Part shown: piece by piece, positions 23,990 to 30,188 of the stretch | Position numbering within the stretch: the first letter of the stretch is position 1 | Layout: each line of letters opens with the position of its first letter | Origin: a virus | Length of the DNA: 41,885 nucleotides | Direction: 5' to 3' (one strand) | IMG/VR virus record: IMGVR_UViG_3300047300_000523 | Location: 1 to 41,885 of that record | Made by a program: the position numbers and the translations under genes | Notes under the pieces: generated by a model | What the model saw: the letters and a program-made list of their open reading frames with translations, nothing else | Told to the model about the DNA's origin: nothing | Databases searched by the model: none

Positions 23990-24273
23990 ACTATTCTCCA
24001 TATAGTCATGTTGCGTCCATTAGGACCTTTGACGCGAATGCCTGAGTCCTCAATCAAACCTTTGTCTACCAATGTAGAGCGTCTGGCTCTGTAGGTAGAT
24101 TTGGTTGTCTTGAAGTGTTCATTCATTTGATCGTCTGTAAACCCTTGTTTGCCACGCATGGTGGCGTATTCAAAGACCAGGCTCTCAATATTTGGCAGGG
24201 CGGGTACTATGCTTTTAGCGGCTTCTACTGAAGTGTCTTTAGCATTTCTACGGAACAATTTGAAAAAATCCAT
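23986..24273 (-). CDS. Winged-helix DNA-binding protein
   Basis: A 95-residue protein. Residues 40-90, GKQGFTDDQMNEHFKTTKST, YRARRSTLVDKGLI and GPNGRNMTIWRIV, read as a winged helix: helix, recognition helix, then wing. Such proteins are often phage regulators. Here it could control this minus block, but no operator is assigned. GGAG stands before the ATG; the next gene is coupled by ATGA. Confidence 0.65.
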   Translation of the reverse strand: MDFFKLFRRNAKDTSVEAAKSIVPALPNIESLVFEYATMRGKQGFTDDQMNEHFKTTKSTYRARRSTLVDKGLIEDSGIRVKGPNGRNMTIWRIV

Positions 24274-24346
24274 TTTTAACTCCTATTAATTTAAGGTGGG
24301 GGTACTAGCGTTCGTCCGGCATTGCTGCCCACTTTCCCCCCGTTTT

Positions 24347-24508
24347 TCAATTACAAGTTGTATTGCAAGTACGGAACTGACCTTCGCCATAACAGCAGGT
24401 GGTGCAGAACACTGTTTTGCCACCAACTGTATAGGTGCTGTATGTGCATGAAGCCCATACCATTGTGGCCACCAAAGACAACCAAACTCCAATAATTACT
24501 TTTTTCAT
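24347..24508 (-). CDS. Small secreted Cys-rich protein
   Basis: A 53-residue protein. MKKVIIGVWLSLVATMVWA is a clear Sec signal peptide. The mature part has seven Cys (SCTYSTYTVGGKTVFCTTCC then YGEGQFRTCNTTCN), so it is probably disulfide-bonded in the periplasm. AAGGA precedes the ATG at 24508. A longer open frame over the same bases in another frame (24286-24492) has no such signs and is not kept. Exported early phage peptides can block superinfection or inhibit host envelope proteins; that role is an inference. Confidence 0.7.
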   Translation of the reverse strand: MKKVIIGVWLSLVATMVWASCTYSTYTVGGKTVFCTTCCYGEGQFRTCNTTCN

Positions 24509-24517
24509 TTTGAGTCC

Positions 24518-24763
24518 TTAAAATGGAACATCATCTGCCATGTCATCAAAGCCAGTTGACTTTGAACGCTCTGAAGGCTTTTCTTGAGGTTCCTTGGGTG
24601 ACAGTGCCAGTCCCATGAATTTGCCGCCCTTGCCTTCTTTAATCCATGCTGAGAGCCAATAATCTTGGCCACCAACAATCACGCTTCCTTTGTAATCAGG
24701 ATGACGATCAGTTTCTTTTTTGTCGTTCTTGAACAGAACACCAGTGTTGTCACGCTTTTCCAT
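24518..24763 (-). CDS. Small single-strand-DNA-linked protein with SSB-like tip
   Basis: An 81-residue protein, [20 protein letters not shown] with [20 protein letters not shown], of a type I know from many phages without assigned function. The compact beta part resembles an OB-like domain. The C-terminus [10 protein letters not shown] matches the acidic DDDIPF tip by which SSB proteins recruit partners. It follows directly the ERF annealing protein. The ATG at 24763 has AAGGA at proper spacing; the longer frame from 24793 is rejected. Likely an SSB-like or recombination accessory protein (inference). Confidence 0.65.
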   Translation of the reverse strand: MEKRDNTGVLFKNDKKETDRHPDYKGSVIVGGQDYWLSAWIKEGKGGKFMGLALSPKEPQEKPSERSKSTGFDDMADDVPF

Positions 24764-24764
24764 A

Positions 24765-25367
24765 TTAAATTTCCTTAGCTTTCTTGATTGCACTTCTTAC
24801 TTTACTTGGCAGCAATCCCCATAAAGCAACCTTTTGGTCAGCTTCTAGGTTTTCTGCTTCCATTCTCTCAAGCCCTTGTTTTCCATCAAGAGTAATGAGT
24901 TCGATTGCCAACTCACGCAAGTATTCCATTTCTTCTGGTGGCAAAGAATCTGCAATACCTTGTGTTGGCGTAATAACTACTTTTTCTTCTTTGAGGGGCG
25001 CAGAAGAATCCAGAGCATCATGCTCGACAATTTCCATTGCGGTGACCCAAAGATACCTCCGAGTGTAAGTTTCAACGGCCCCCAAATTTTGAATGGGGTG
25101 GCATCCTTTTAAATTTGCATCAGCCATAGGGCTTGTCAAAGTAAGCTGGGAGCCGTCTTCTGTGTCGGTGATGGTCAATGTGGCCAACTCCTTGTCAAAA
25201 GAGACCACACCGCACAATCCGATTTTGTAAAAGATTTGATTGATTGTTGGCAAAAAGTCGCCAAGCTCAAAATACTGATATCCGGCAAATTTATTGTGAC
25301 CAGATTTTTTAAGGGGGGCTGATTGAAGCTGAACCCTGGCATCCATTAACTTTTTATAAACTGACAT
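24765..25367 (-). CDS. erf: ERF family single-strand annealing protein
   Basis: A 200-residue recombinase. The N-terminal 115 residues match [23 protein letters not shown], then the [20 protein letters not shown] region and [20 protein letters not shown] proteins anneal complementary strands and help P22-like phages circularise. The C-terminal part is charged and helical. The ATG at 25367 follows AAGGTG; a GTG six bases earlier overlaps the previous stop. It works with the SSB-like gene next to it and with RusA on the other strand. Confidence 0.85.
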   Translation of the reverse strand: MSVYKKLMDARVQLQSAPLKKSGHNKFAGYQYFELGDFLPTINQIFYKIGLCGVVSFDKELATLTITDTEDGSQLTLTSPMADANLKGCHPIQNLGAVETYTRRYLWVTAMEIVEHDALDSSAPLKEEKVVITPTQGIADSLPPEEMEYLRELAIELITLDGKQGLERMEAENLEADQKVALWGLLPSKVRSAIKKAKEI

Positions 25368-25369
25368 AT

Positions 25370-25567
25370 TCACACCTTGTGATTGTTGAACGCATTATCA
25401 TATTCTTCCTTGATGATTTCCATTTGAGTGTTGTCATCCAGGTCCTTAAATTCTACCCAATCCATCTCGCCACAACAGACAAACTTCTTGCCTTTGGGCT
25501 GCACACAGTATGGGCAATACTGCTCATGAGCGTATTGTTCTTTGTATTCGATGATGTAGTTATTCAC
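25370..25567 (-). CDS. Small Cys4 zinc-ribbon-like protein
   Basis: A 65-residue protein with CPYCVQPKGKKFVCCGEMDW, a likely zinc ribbon, and an acidic C-terminal half. The GTG at 25567 is preferred since AAGGTGA is 5 bases ahead and it lies just after the previous gene; a TTG at 25606 is possible but has no Shine-Dalgarno. The end overlaps the start of erf. Unknown role. Confidence 0.6.
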   Translation of the reverse strand: MNNYIIEYKEQYAHEQYCPYCVQPKGKKFVCCGEMDWVEFKDLDDNTQMEIIKEEYDNAFNNHKV

Positions 25568-25583
25568 GAGATCACCTTGCCGA

Positions 25584-25754
25584 TCAATTAGTTCTTGGAT
25601 TTTCAAGACGTTCTACTTTCTTGGCCAATAACCAGTTGTCGCCAAGATATCGAACGGAACGAATCCATTGACGCTGGTAACTGCGAATTGTTTGGGGTGG
25701 TGCTTGGTATGTCTGAAACAGATTACGGACATATTTGAGTGCGTGTGTATTCAT
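25584..25754 (-). CDS. Small basic protein
   Basis: 56 residues, MNTHALKYVRNLFQTYQAPP then QTIRSYQRQWIRSVRYLGDN, rich in Arg, Gln and aromatic residues. AAGGAG precedes the ATG. Unknown role; may bind nucleic acid. Confidence 0.6.
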   Translation of the reverse strand: MNTHALKYVRNLFQTYQAPPQTIRSYQRQWIRSVRYLGDNWLLAKKVERLENPRTN

Positions 25755-25763
25755 ATTAACTCC

Positions 25764-25964
25764 TTAGTGAATTGAATCGTATGCTTTTGCGTGAAGGACA
25801 TCTGAGAACTGTTCGGCTAGTTTTTCTAGCTCCTCATCAGTTAACTCTGTTCCGTCCTCGTAACAAGCATAACTAAAATAGGCATCTGAGAAATCGGGAT
25901 AATCCCTAACATCTACTCCGTCAACTTCTAAGTCGACAACCTTTTTTCCATTAAAAATTACCAT
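25764..25964 (-). CDS. Small acidic conserved phage protein
   Basis: A 66-residue protein. VRDYPDFSDAYFSYACYEDG is a motif seen in many small phage proteins of unknown function, followed by an acidic helix (TDEELEKLAEQF). AGGAG lies 7 bases before the ATG. First gene of the minus block, so its transcript should start in the control region 25965-26067. Confidence 0.65.
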   Translation of the reverse strand: MVIFNGKKVVDLEVDGVDVRDYPDFSDAYFSYACYEDGTELTDEELEKLAEQFSDVLHAKAYDSIH

Positions 25965-26067
25965 AGTGACTCCTGTTAAAGAGCCTCTACTGTGCCATGG
26001 CTTTTTAATTAAAACTATTAGGACAAACCCTAATAGACAACAGATTTATTTTTAGTAGGCTTGTTGT
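25965..26067. promoter_or_regulatory. Divergent control region between the two early blocks
   Basis: 103 bases between divergent genes, A/T-rich (CTTTTTAATTAAAACTATTA), with an operator-like palindrome at 26015-26036. Both early transcripts should begin here. On the minus strand TTGTCT and TAGTTT, 17 bases apart, flank the palindrome core as weak -35/-10 candidates; no strong promoter is evident by eye. Confidence 0.55.
26015..26036. promoter_or_regulatory. Operator-like perfect palindrome
   Basis: CTATTAGG and CCTAATAG form a perfect 8-bp inverted repeat around ACAAAC. Sixteen bases of it (TATTAGGACAAACCCT) recur inverted at 29368-29383, just after rusA and ahead of the next transcription unit. 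A phage regulator such as the winged-helix proteins at 23986 or 26244 could bind both. Confidence 0.55.
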
Positions 26068-26247
26068 ATGAACATCGAACTTATTGAAGAAGACTGCGCA
26101 GAAGCCTTATTGGCCTATGCTTACAACCTGGTTATCACCTATAACCAACATCCTGGCGACACAGATGCTGCCATGATCGGCCTTATTGCTCGGGCATTAG
26201 AGCTTCATGTAGAAAAACCAATCAACATTTCAGGAATGTATCAATGA
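26068..26247 (+). CDS. Small helical protein, first gene of the plus early block
   Basis: A 59-residue, acidic, helical protein (MNIELIEEDCAEALLAYAYN...). No Shine-Dalgarno is clear, so initiation may be weak or leaderless-like. It overlaps the next start by ATGA. Unknown role. Confidence 0.55.
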   Translation: MNIELIEEDCAEALLAYAYNLVITYNQHPGDTDAAMIGLIARALELHVEKPINISGMYQ

Positions 26248-26612
26248 CGCAAGCAAGAATTCTTTTGGCTTTACAAGATGGTCCTAAGACATCTCATGAA
26301 ATAGCCGAAATTACTGGCATGACGCAAGCCACAGTAATTTCTACTGCAAGAAAACTCCGCACTCAAGGCAAGATAACTTCCTCACTGGTTAAGTCTGGCA
26401 AGTATCATATTGCTCAATTTACCCTGACAGAAGAAAAAGTGTATGTAAGTGACAATGGTGTAAAAATTATTTGTGGCATTCCAACTTACGGAATCTTTAC
26501 ACCTGCTGAGTATCGGGTGATGAATGCTCAAGCTCGTAAATTGAACGCGCCTAATCCACAATTCACTACCTATTCAAAGGCAAAAACAAGTGAAAACAGC
26601 AGACAAATTTGA
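26244..26612 (+). CDS. Winged-helix transcriptional regulator
   Basis: A 122-residue protein. Residues 1-55, ARILLALQDGPKTSHEIAEI then TGMTQATVISTARKLRTQGK and ITSSLVKSGKYHIAQFTL, form a classic winged helix: two helices, a recognition helix, then beta wing. The C-terminal 50 residues are different and may sense something or dimerise. As the second gene behind the palindrome at 26015 it is a good candidate to bind it. Coupled to the gene before by ATGA. Confidence 0.75.
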   Translation: MTQARILLALQDGPKTSHEIAEITGMTQATVISTARKLRTQGKITSSLVKSGKYHIAQFTLTEEKVYVSDNGVKIICGIPTYGIFTPAEYRVMNAQARKLNAPNPQFTTYSKAKTSENSRQI

Positions 26613-26787
26613 TCCCGCTATTCAGTGCGAGGGTAAGCATCCTTTCCCTACATTCACTGTTGCTGAAGCAACCATTAGTAAAAAAAGAGATGGGTCATTT
26701 CAAATTTATAAATGCCCACATTGTGCATTTTTTCACATTGGGCATTCAACAACCAAGTTTAGGAACTTGAAACGAGGACCGAAATAG
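26590..26787 (+). CDS. Small zinc-finger-like protein
   Basis: A 65-residue basic protein with YKCPHCAFFHIGHST, a likely CCHH zinc site. The start is GTG at 26590, within the end of the regulator gene. Similar CPxCxxxHxGH proteins are common in phages; function unknown. Confidence 0.65.
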   Translation: MKTADKFDPAIQCEGKHPFPTFTVAEATISKKRDGSFQIYKCPHCAFFHIGHSTTKFRNLKRGPK

Positions 26788-26800
26788 GTCATAATGGTTT

Positions 26801-26868
26801 GAAACACCGGCTAGATGTGGCCTGATCTCCACATCGAAAAGCGAGCCTCCCCGCCTGCCGATTGTTTC
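26801..26868 (+). ncRNA. c4-like: Structured RNA resembling phage C4 antisense RNA
   Basis: An outer stem pairs GAAACA (26801-26806) and CGGC (26808-26811) with GCCG (26857-26860) and TGTTTC (26863-26868). An inner hairpin pairs GATGTGG (26814-26820) with CCACATC (26829-26835) round an 8-base loop. A short GCG/CGC stem (26841-26843 with 26852-26854) holds the loop AGCCTCCC. This nested layout and the CCTCCCC loop resemble C4 RNA of phages P1 and P7, which blocks translation of a gene on the same transcript. Here GAGGT, the Shine-Dalgarno of the replication gene at 26902, can pair with GCCTC in the loop, and GTGGA (26882-26886) with most of CTCCAC in the hairpin. No covariance check was possible. 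Confidence 0.6.
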
Positions 26869-26901
26869 TTTGTGTCAGAGGGTGGACTGTGCGAGGTTAT
26901 T

Positions 26902-27621
26902 ATGCTTTTACAGCCTAAAAATTGGGCCGTCTTTCAACATTACAAAGACCGCTGCCCACCATGGATCAAACTTCATCGTGACCTGTTAAACGACAGAGTT
27001 TTTATGCGCTTGCCTATTGCTAGCAAGGCGCTAGCACCAATGCTTTGGTTACTTGCAAGTGAATCAAAAGATGGTGTTTTTGATGGCTCACTAGATGAGC
27101 TAGTCTTTCGATTACATATTTCAGAAAAAGAATACAGAGATGGCCTTAAACCATTGATTGATAACGACTTTTTTGTACTTGTTAGCGGAGTGCTAGCAGA
27201 CCGCAAGCAAAATGCTATCCCAGAGACAGAGAGAGAGGGAAAGGCAAAGAAAGAGAAAGAGAAAGAGACAGAAGCGCCTGAAGGCGTGTCGTTAGAAGTT
27301 TGGGAATCTTTTGTAAAACAAAGAAAAGCAAGAAAAGCTCAAATTACTGATCGGGTGATGAATTCGATTAAAGAGCAAGCCAAGATTGCTGGATGGACTT
27401 TGGAAAATGCTTTGAGTGAAATTGTCATAAGAAATTGGCAAACATTTAAAGCTGATTGGGTTGTGACCAAGCCAAACCCTGCCGACATTGCAAGGGTCAC
27501 AGTGCCTCCATCCAAAAAAGCAGATGAAGCCTTAATCAAGATTTTGGAAGACGAAAAGAAAGCAGCACCTATTCCGGATTCTGTTCGTGAATTTATTGCT
27601 AAAAATCGGAGACAAGCATGA
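26902..27621 (+). CDS. Replication-initiator-like protein (phage O/DnaD-like class)
   Basis: A 239-residue protein. MLLQPKNWAVFQHYKDRCPP and WIKLHRDLLNDRVFMRLPIA, with DELVFRLHISEKEYRDGLKP, are the winged-helix N-terminal domain seen in many phage replication proteins that open the origin. A charged linker (about 118-140, Lys/Glu-rich) leads to a C-terminal helical domain with WTLENALSEIVIRNWQTFKA, a DnaD/DnaB2-like helicase-loader pattern. The ATG at 26902 has GAGG five bases before it. An in-frame ATG at 26815 lies inside the C4-like hairpin and is rejected. Translation is probably set by that RNA. Confidence 0.65.
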   Translation: MLLQPKNWAVFQHYKDRCPPWIKLHRDLLNDRVFMRLPIASKALAPMLWLLASESKDGVFDGSLDELVFRLHISEKEYRDGLKPLIDNDFFVLVSGVLADRKQNAIPETEREGKAKKEKEKETEAPEGVSLEVWESFVKQRKARKAQITDRVMNSIKEQAKIAGWTLENALSEIVIRNWQTFKADWVVTKPNPADIARVTVPPSKKADEALIKILEDEKKAAPIPDSVREFIAKNRRQA

Positions 27622-27803
27622 ACATTTACTTAGTTTGCAAACATAGAAAATTTAGAGATGCTTGGGGTCATGGCATTTACAGAGACTTCACAATTGAAGA
27701 TTACTTTCATTCAAAAGGAATTGCTCAAGTACTGGTAAAACAATTAAATAGTCGGGCACAAAAATACTGGTATCGAATTAAAAAACTGGAGGTAGAACCT
27801 TGA
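27618..27803 (+). CDS. Small basic protein
   Basis: 61 residues, MNIYLVCKHRKFRDAWGHGI then a charged, aromatic tail. ATGA overlap with the replication gene supports translation. No domain recognised. Confidence 0.55.
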   Translation: MNIYLVCKHRKFRDAWGHGIYRDFTIEDYFHSKGIAQVLVKQLNSRAQKYWYRIKKLEVEP

Positions 27804-27910
27804 CCCACAAAGAAGCAATGAGAATCTTGGATAAGGTCAAAGATGGAGTGCCTTATCCTGAAAAGATTATTTTGATGGCGCTTGAAATGACAGGCGATTT
27901 AGTAGTGTAA
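27800..27910 (+). CDS. 36-residue protein with strong ribosome binding site
   Basis: TTG start at 27800 with GGAGGT about 6 bases before it, the best Shine-Dalgarno in this block; the start overlaps the previous stop. The product, MTHKEAMRILDKVKDGVPYP then EKIILMALEMTGDLVV, is helical. Unknown role. Confidence 0.6.
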   Translation: MTHKEAMRILDKVKDGVPYPEKIILMALEMTGDLVV

Positions 27911-27916
27911 ACACCT

Positions 27917-28129
27917 ATGGCGTATAGCAGAAAAACCATATCCAATGAGTCCGATAGAGTTAAGTTGGAGCAAGCCGAAGCTCGGGAAATCTTCCGATCT
28001 TGGGAAACAACCAAAAACAATGACTTTGTTCGTGCCAGGCTTGAGCGATGTGAACGGATTTATGGTTCAGGTGCTAGAGACAGGGTTAGAAATTATTTAA
28101 CACAGATGAAAGTAGGGAATCTTGAATGA
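27917..28129 (+). CDS. Small charged helical protein
   Basis: A 70-residue protein rich in Arg and Glu (SDRVKLEQAEAREIFRSWET). The stop overlaps the ATG at 28126 (ATGA) and lies just after the TTG at 28122. No domain recognised; seems typical of phage nin-like regions. Confidence 0.6.
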   Translation: MAYSRKTISNESDRVKLEQAEAREIFRSWETTKNNDFVRARLERCERIYGSGARDRVRNYLTQMKVGNLE

Positions 28130-28943
28130 GTTGGCTTTATTCGCAGGTGCTGGTGGAGGAATACTTGGGGGACATCTCCTTGGATGGAGAACAGTCTGTG
28201 CAGTCGAGTGGGAGCCCTATCCTGCAAGCGTACTGTGCGCCCGACAAAATGAAGGACTTCTCCCGCCTTTCCCGATTTGGGATGACGTACAAACCTTTGA
28301 CGGAAAACCTTGGCGAGGAATTGTTGATGTCGTATCGGGCGGGTTTCCATGCCAAGACATCTCTGCCGCAGGAAAAGGAGATGGGCTTGATGGAGAAAGA
28401 AGCGGAATGTGGCACGAAATGGCGAGGGTGGTTGGCGAAGTACGACCACATTACGTCTTCGTGGAAAACTCCCCAATGCTTACTACTCGAGGAGGAACTA
28501 GAGTCATTGGAGACCTTACCAAAATGGGGTATGACTGTAAATGGACTGTTATGGGAGCAGCCCACGTTAATGCCCCACATCAACGGGACAGAATGTGGAT
28601 CGTTGCCAGCTTGGCCAACTCCAGTACACAGCGAGGCCAGGCAAGGTCTTCAAATTCGGAGGGAGGGCAAGAAAGGCACTCAAACCAGTCTCAGCACAGC
28701 AGTTTTAACTTGGCCAACACCAAGGACAAAGGGAATGTGTGGCGGGAGTGGGAGTTGGGATTTGTTGAACAAAAATACCACAGTGGAAGAAGCCCGACTG
28801 ATGGGCGCAGGAAATGGTGGTCAATTGAACCCAACGTGGGTCGAGTGGCTCATGGGGTGGCCGCTCGGGTGGACAGACTTAAAGCCATTGGCAACGGACA
28901 AGTTCCACTCTGTGCCGCCACAGCTTGGAGAATCTTGAAATGA
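28122..28943 (+). CDS. C5 cytosine-specific DNA methyltransferase
   Basis: A 273-residue enzyme that puts a methyl group on C5 of cytosine in DNA. Motif I is LFAGAGGGILGG (6-17), which binds S-adenosylmethionine. Motif IV is GGFPCQDIS with the catalytic C77. Motif VI is VENSP (ENS 115-117). Motif VIII is QRDR (154-157). Motif X is AIGNGQVPLCAATAWRIL at the end. The target-recognition part between VIII and IX is short, with VGRVAHGVAARVDRLKA before motif X. Start codon is TTG. It may protect phage DNA from host restriction. Its whole length is overlapped by a second open frame (28126-28938). Confidence 0.9.
   Translation: MNELALFAGAGGGILGGHLLGWRTVCAVEWEPYPASVLCARQNEGLLPPFPIWDDVQTFDGKPWRGIVDVVSGGFPCQDISAAGKGDGLDGERSGMWHEMARVVGEVRPHYVFVENSPMLTTRGGTRVIGDLTKMGYDCKWTVMGAAHVNAPHQRDRMWIVASLANSSTQRGQARSSNSEGGQERHSNQSQHSSFNLANTKDKGNVWREWELGFVEQKYHSGRSPTDGRRKWWSIEPNVGRVAHGVAARVDRLKAIGNGQVPLCAATAWRILK
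28126..28938 (+). CDS. Overlapping 270-codon frame inside the methyltransferase gene
   Basis: This ORF begins with ATG, overlaps the previous stop as ATGA, and stays open for 270 codons in another frame of the methyltransferase gene. The product begins MSWLYSQVLVEEYLGDISLD, has PDKMKDFSRLSRFGMTYKPL, KWGMTVNGLLWEQP and two WPTP motifs, and ends near NPTWVEWLMGWPLGWTDLKP. I have the impression that proteins of this kind are annotated in other phages, both with and without a methyltransferase frame. Either it is a true dual-coding gene or a shadow kept open by the composition of the methyltransferase. Its start signal (ATG in a coupled ATGA) is better than that of the methyltransferase (TTG). 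Confidence 0.4.
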   Translation: MSWLYSQVLVEEYLGDISLDGEQSVQSSGSPILQAYCAPDKMKDFSRLSRFGMTYKPLTENLGEELLMSYRAGFHAKTSLPQEKEMGLMEKEAECGTKWRGWLAKYDHITSSWKTPQCLLLEEELESLETLPKWGMTVNGLLWEQPTLMPHINGTECGSLPAWPTPVHSEARQGLQIRREGKKGTQTSLSTAVLTWPTPRTKGMCGGSGSWDLLNKNTTVEEARLMGAGNGGQLNPTWVEWLMGWPLGWTDLKPLATDKFHSVPPQLGES

Positions 28944-29368
28944 CATTCATGGTCACATTCATGGTTGAAGGCAATCCAGTAGGCAAAGGTCGCCCAAGGT
29001 TTGCCAAACGTGGAAAGTTTGTCTCCACTTACACACCCACCAAAACCCGTGACTATGAGTCCATCATCAAAGATGCTGCCAAACAAGCCATGGGAAGCAG
29101 TGAGCCGCTAGAAACGCCTGTAACAGTTGCAATCTACATCACAGTACCAATCCCTGCATCGTACTCAAAAAAGCGCACAGAGGCCTGTTTAAGCGGTTCT
29201 GAACGACCAATTAAGAAGCCAGACATCGACAACATCGCCAAATGCTTCCTAGATGCCATGAACGAGATCGTTTACTTGGATGACACCCAAGTGCTAACGC
29301 TTCATGTGACCAAGGTCTATGGGACTGTGGGCATGGTGGAGGTTATGGTCAAAGAAGATTTGGACTAA
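28940..29368 (+). CDS. rusA: RusA-type Holliday junction resolvase
   Basis: A 142-residue protein. GNPVGKGRPRFAKRGKFV near the start and RPIKKPDIDNIAKCFLDAMN with VYLDDTQV are the RusA signature, where the three Asp bind metal (DID and DDTQ). It cuts four-way junctions made in recombination and replication, so packaging can proceed. The ATG at 28940 has GGAGA 8 bases ahead and overlaps the methyltransferase stop (ATGA). The TTG at 28925 is rejected. Confidence 0.85.
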   Translation: MTFMVTFMVEGNPVGKGRPRFAKRGKFVSTYTPTKTRDYESIIKDAAKQAMGSSEPLETPVTVAIYITVPIPASYSKKRTEACLSGSERPIKKPDIDNIAKCFLDAMNEIVYLDDTQVLTLHVTKVYGTVGMVEVMVKEDLD

Positions 29369-29383
29369 GGGTTTGTCCTAATA
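29368..29383 (-). promoter_or_regulatory. Second copy of the operator-like sequence
   Basis: AGGGTTTGTCCTAATA is the exact reverse complement of 16 bases in the palindrome at 26015-26036. It begins at the stop codon of rusA and opens a 71-base gap before the next gene, the longest gap in this block, so it may sit in a promoter controlled by the same regulator. Confidence 0.5.
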
Positions 29384-29439
29384 CAAAAATACAGAAATGT
29401 AGATAAAGTAAAGCTGTCATCAATCAAAAGGAGTTACAC

Positions 29440-29679
29440 ATGACATATTCAATTGAATTCCAAGCCACGACAGGCGCAGGTAGCGAAACAGTAAACGTCA
29501 CCATGGTTTATGAGCGTGACGATATTGGCATTTATGCCGAAAACATTGAATCCATCACATTCAATGGCATAGATGTCATGGGTTTGCTTTCTGATGAGCA
29601 ATTCATGGAATTAGAGTTGCAGGGTTGCCAGGCAATTCACGACCAAGCCAAATTTGCCATGGAAAACTACGAGCCATGA
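29440..29679 (+). CDS. Small acidic protein of unknown function
   Basis: 79 residues, [20 protein letters not shown]..., beta-rich then helical. AAAGGAG precedes the ATG. First gene after the operator-like copy. Coupled to the next gene by ATGA. Confidence 0.65.
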   Translation: MTYSIEFQATTGAGSETVNVTMVYERDDIGIYAENIESITFNGIDVMGLLSDEQFMELELQGCQAIHDQAKFAMENYEP

Positions 29680-29759
29680 GTTCCGCTTGGAAGCTAATTA
29701 TTGTTTCTTTGGTGACCTTTTGGTCTTTGGTCGTTTACTTTGTGAAGGTGCTGACATGA
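29676..29759 (+). CDS. 27-residue membrane peptide
   Basis: [20 protein letters not shown] then YFVKVLT: a single transmembrane helix. ATGA overlaps at both ends, with the previous gene and with the glutaredoxin gene, support translation. Unknown role. Confidence 0.5.
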   Translation: MSSAWKLIIVSLVTFWSLVVYFVKVLT

Positions 29760-29998
29760 ATATCACGATTTATACAAAAACTAATTGCCCAAATTGCACA
29801 ACAGCCAAGCAATTGTTGATTAGCAAGGGATTGGCTTACCAAGAGGTCAACATTGAGACTGGCGACAGATTGGCCAACTTTGTAGCCAACTATCCAGAAG
29901 CAAAACAAATGCCACAGATATTCATTGGCGACCAAAGAGTAGGTGGTTTGGCGGGTTTACAGGCAGCTTTAAAACAATTGGAGGTAAAACATGGGTAA
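29756..29998 (+). CDS. Glutaredoxin
   Basis: An 80-residue thiol-disulfide oxidoreductase. ITIYTKTNCPNCTTAKQLL holds the CPNC active site (C11, C14), and MPQIFIGDQRVGGLAGL has the cis-Pro and the glutathione-binding GG. Probably supplies electrons, for example to host ribonucleotide reductase. The ATG at 29756 is chosen from fold length and its overlap with the preceding stop; the longer frame from 29654 is rejected. Confidence 0.9.
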   Translation: MNITIYTKTNCPNCTTAKQLLISKGLAYQEVNIETGDRLANFVANYPEAKQMPQIFIGDQRVGGLAGLQAALKQLEVKHG

Positions 29999-30188
29999 AG
30001 GTAGTTCACCACGGCCATTTTCAGTAAGTAATCAAGAGTATCAAAACCGATGGGATGCCATTTTTGGCAAAGATAATGAGAAAAAAGACGAAGAGAAAAG
30101 TGTGGAAGTTGCTCGACCCGATTCAGCACGCAGTGATCGGAGCAGCGATAACCCCACGACAGACTTTGGACAAGCTCAGATTTCTTGA
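29991..30188 (+). CDS. Small conserved-looking phage protein
   Basis: 65 residues. The N-terminus MGKGSSPRPFSVSNQEYQNR, with WDAIFGKD, is a pattern I know from many phages with no function assigned. The C-terminal half is disordered (Asp/Ser/Arg). Its last 113 bases overlap the next gene in another frame. It starts 8 bases inside the glutaredoxin gene with GGAGG 9 bases ahead. Confidence 0.7.
   Translation: MGKGSSPRPFSVSNQEYQNRWDAIFGKDNEKKDEEKSVEVARPDSARSDRSSDNPTTDFGQAQIS

Noticed and set aside
24286-24492. 68-codon minus-strand frame
   Set aside because: It overlaps, in another frame, the small secreted protein 24347-24508, which has a signal peptide and Shine-Dalgarno; this frame has neither.
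26815-26901. N-terminal extension of the replication gene
   Set aside because: The extra 29 codons lie across the C4-like hairpins and give a Cys/Pro-rich stretch unlike the rest; GAGG supports the ATG at 26902.
28137-28583. 148-codon minus-strand frame inside the methyltransferase gene
   Set aside because: No start signal on the minus strand and no neighbours there; it shows only that this region is poor in stops, which also weakens the dual-coding case.
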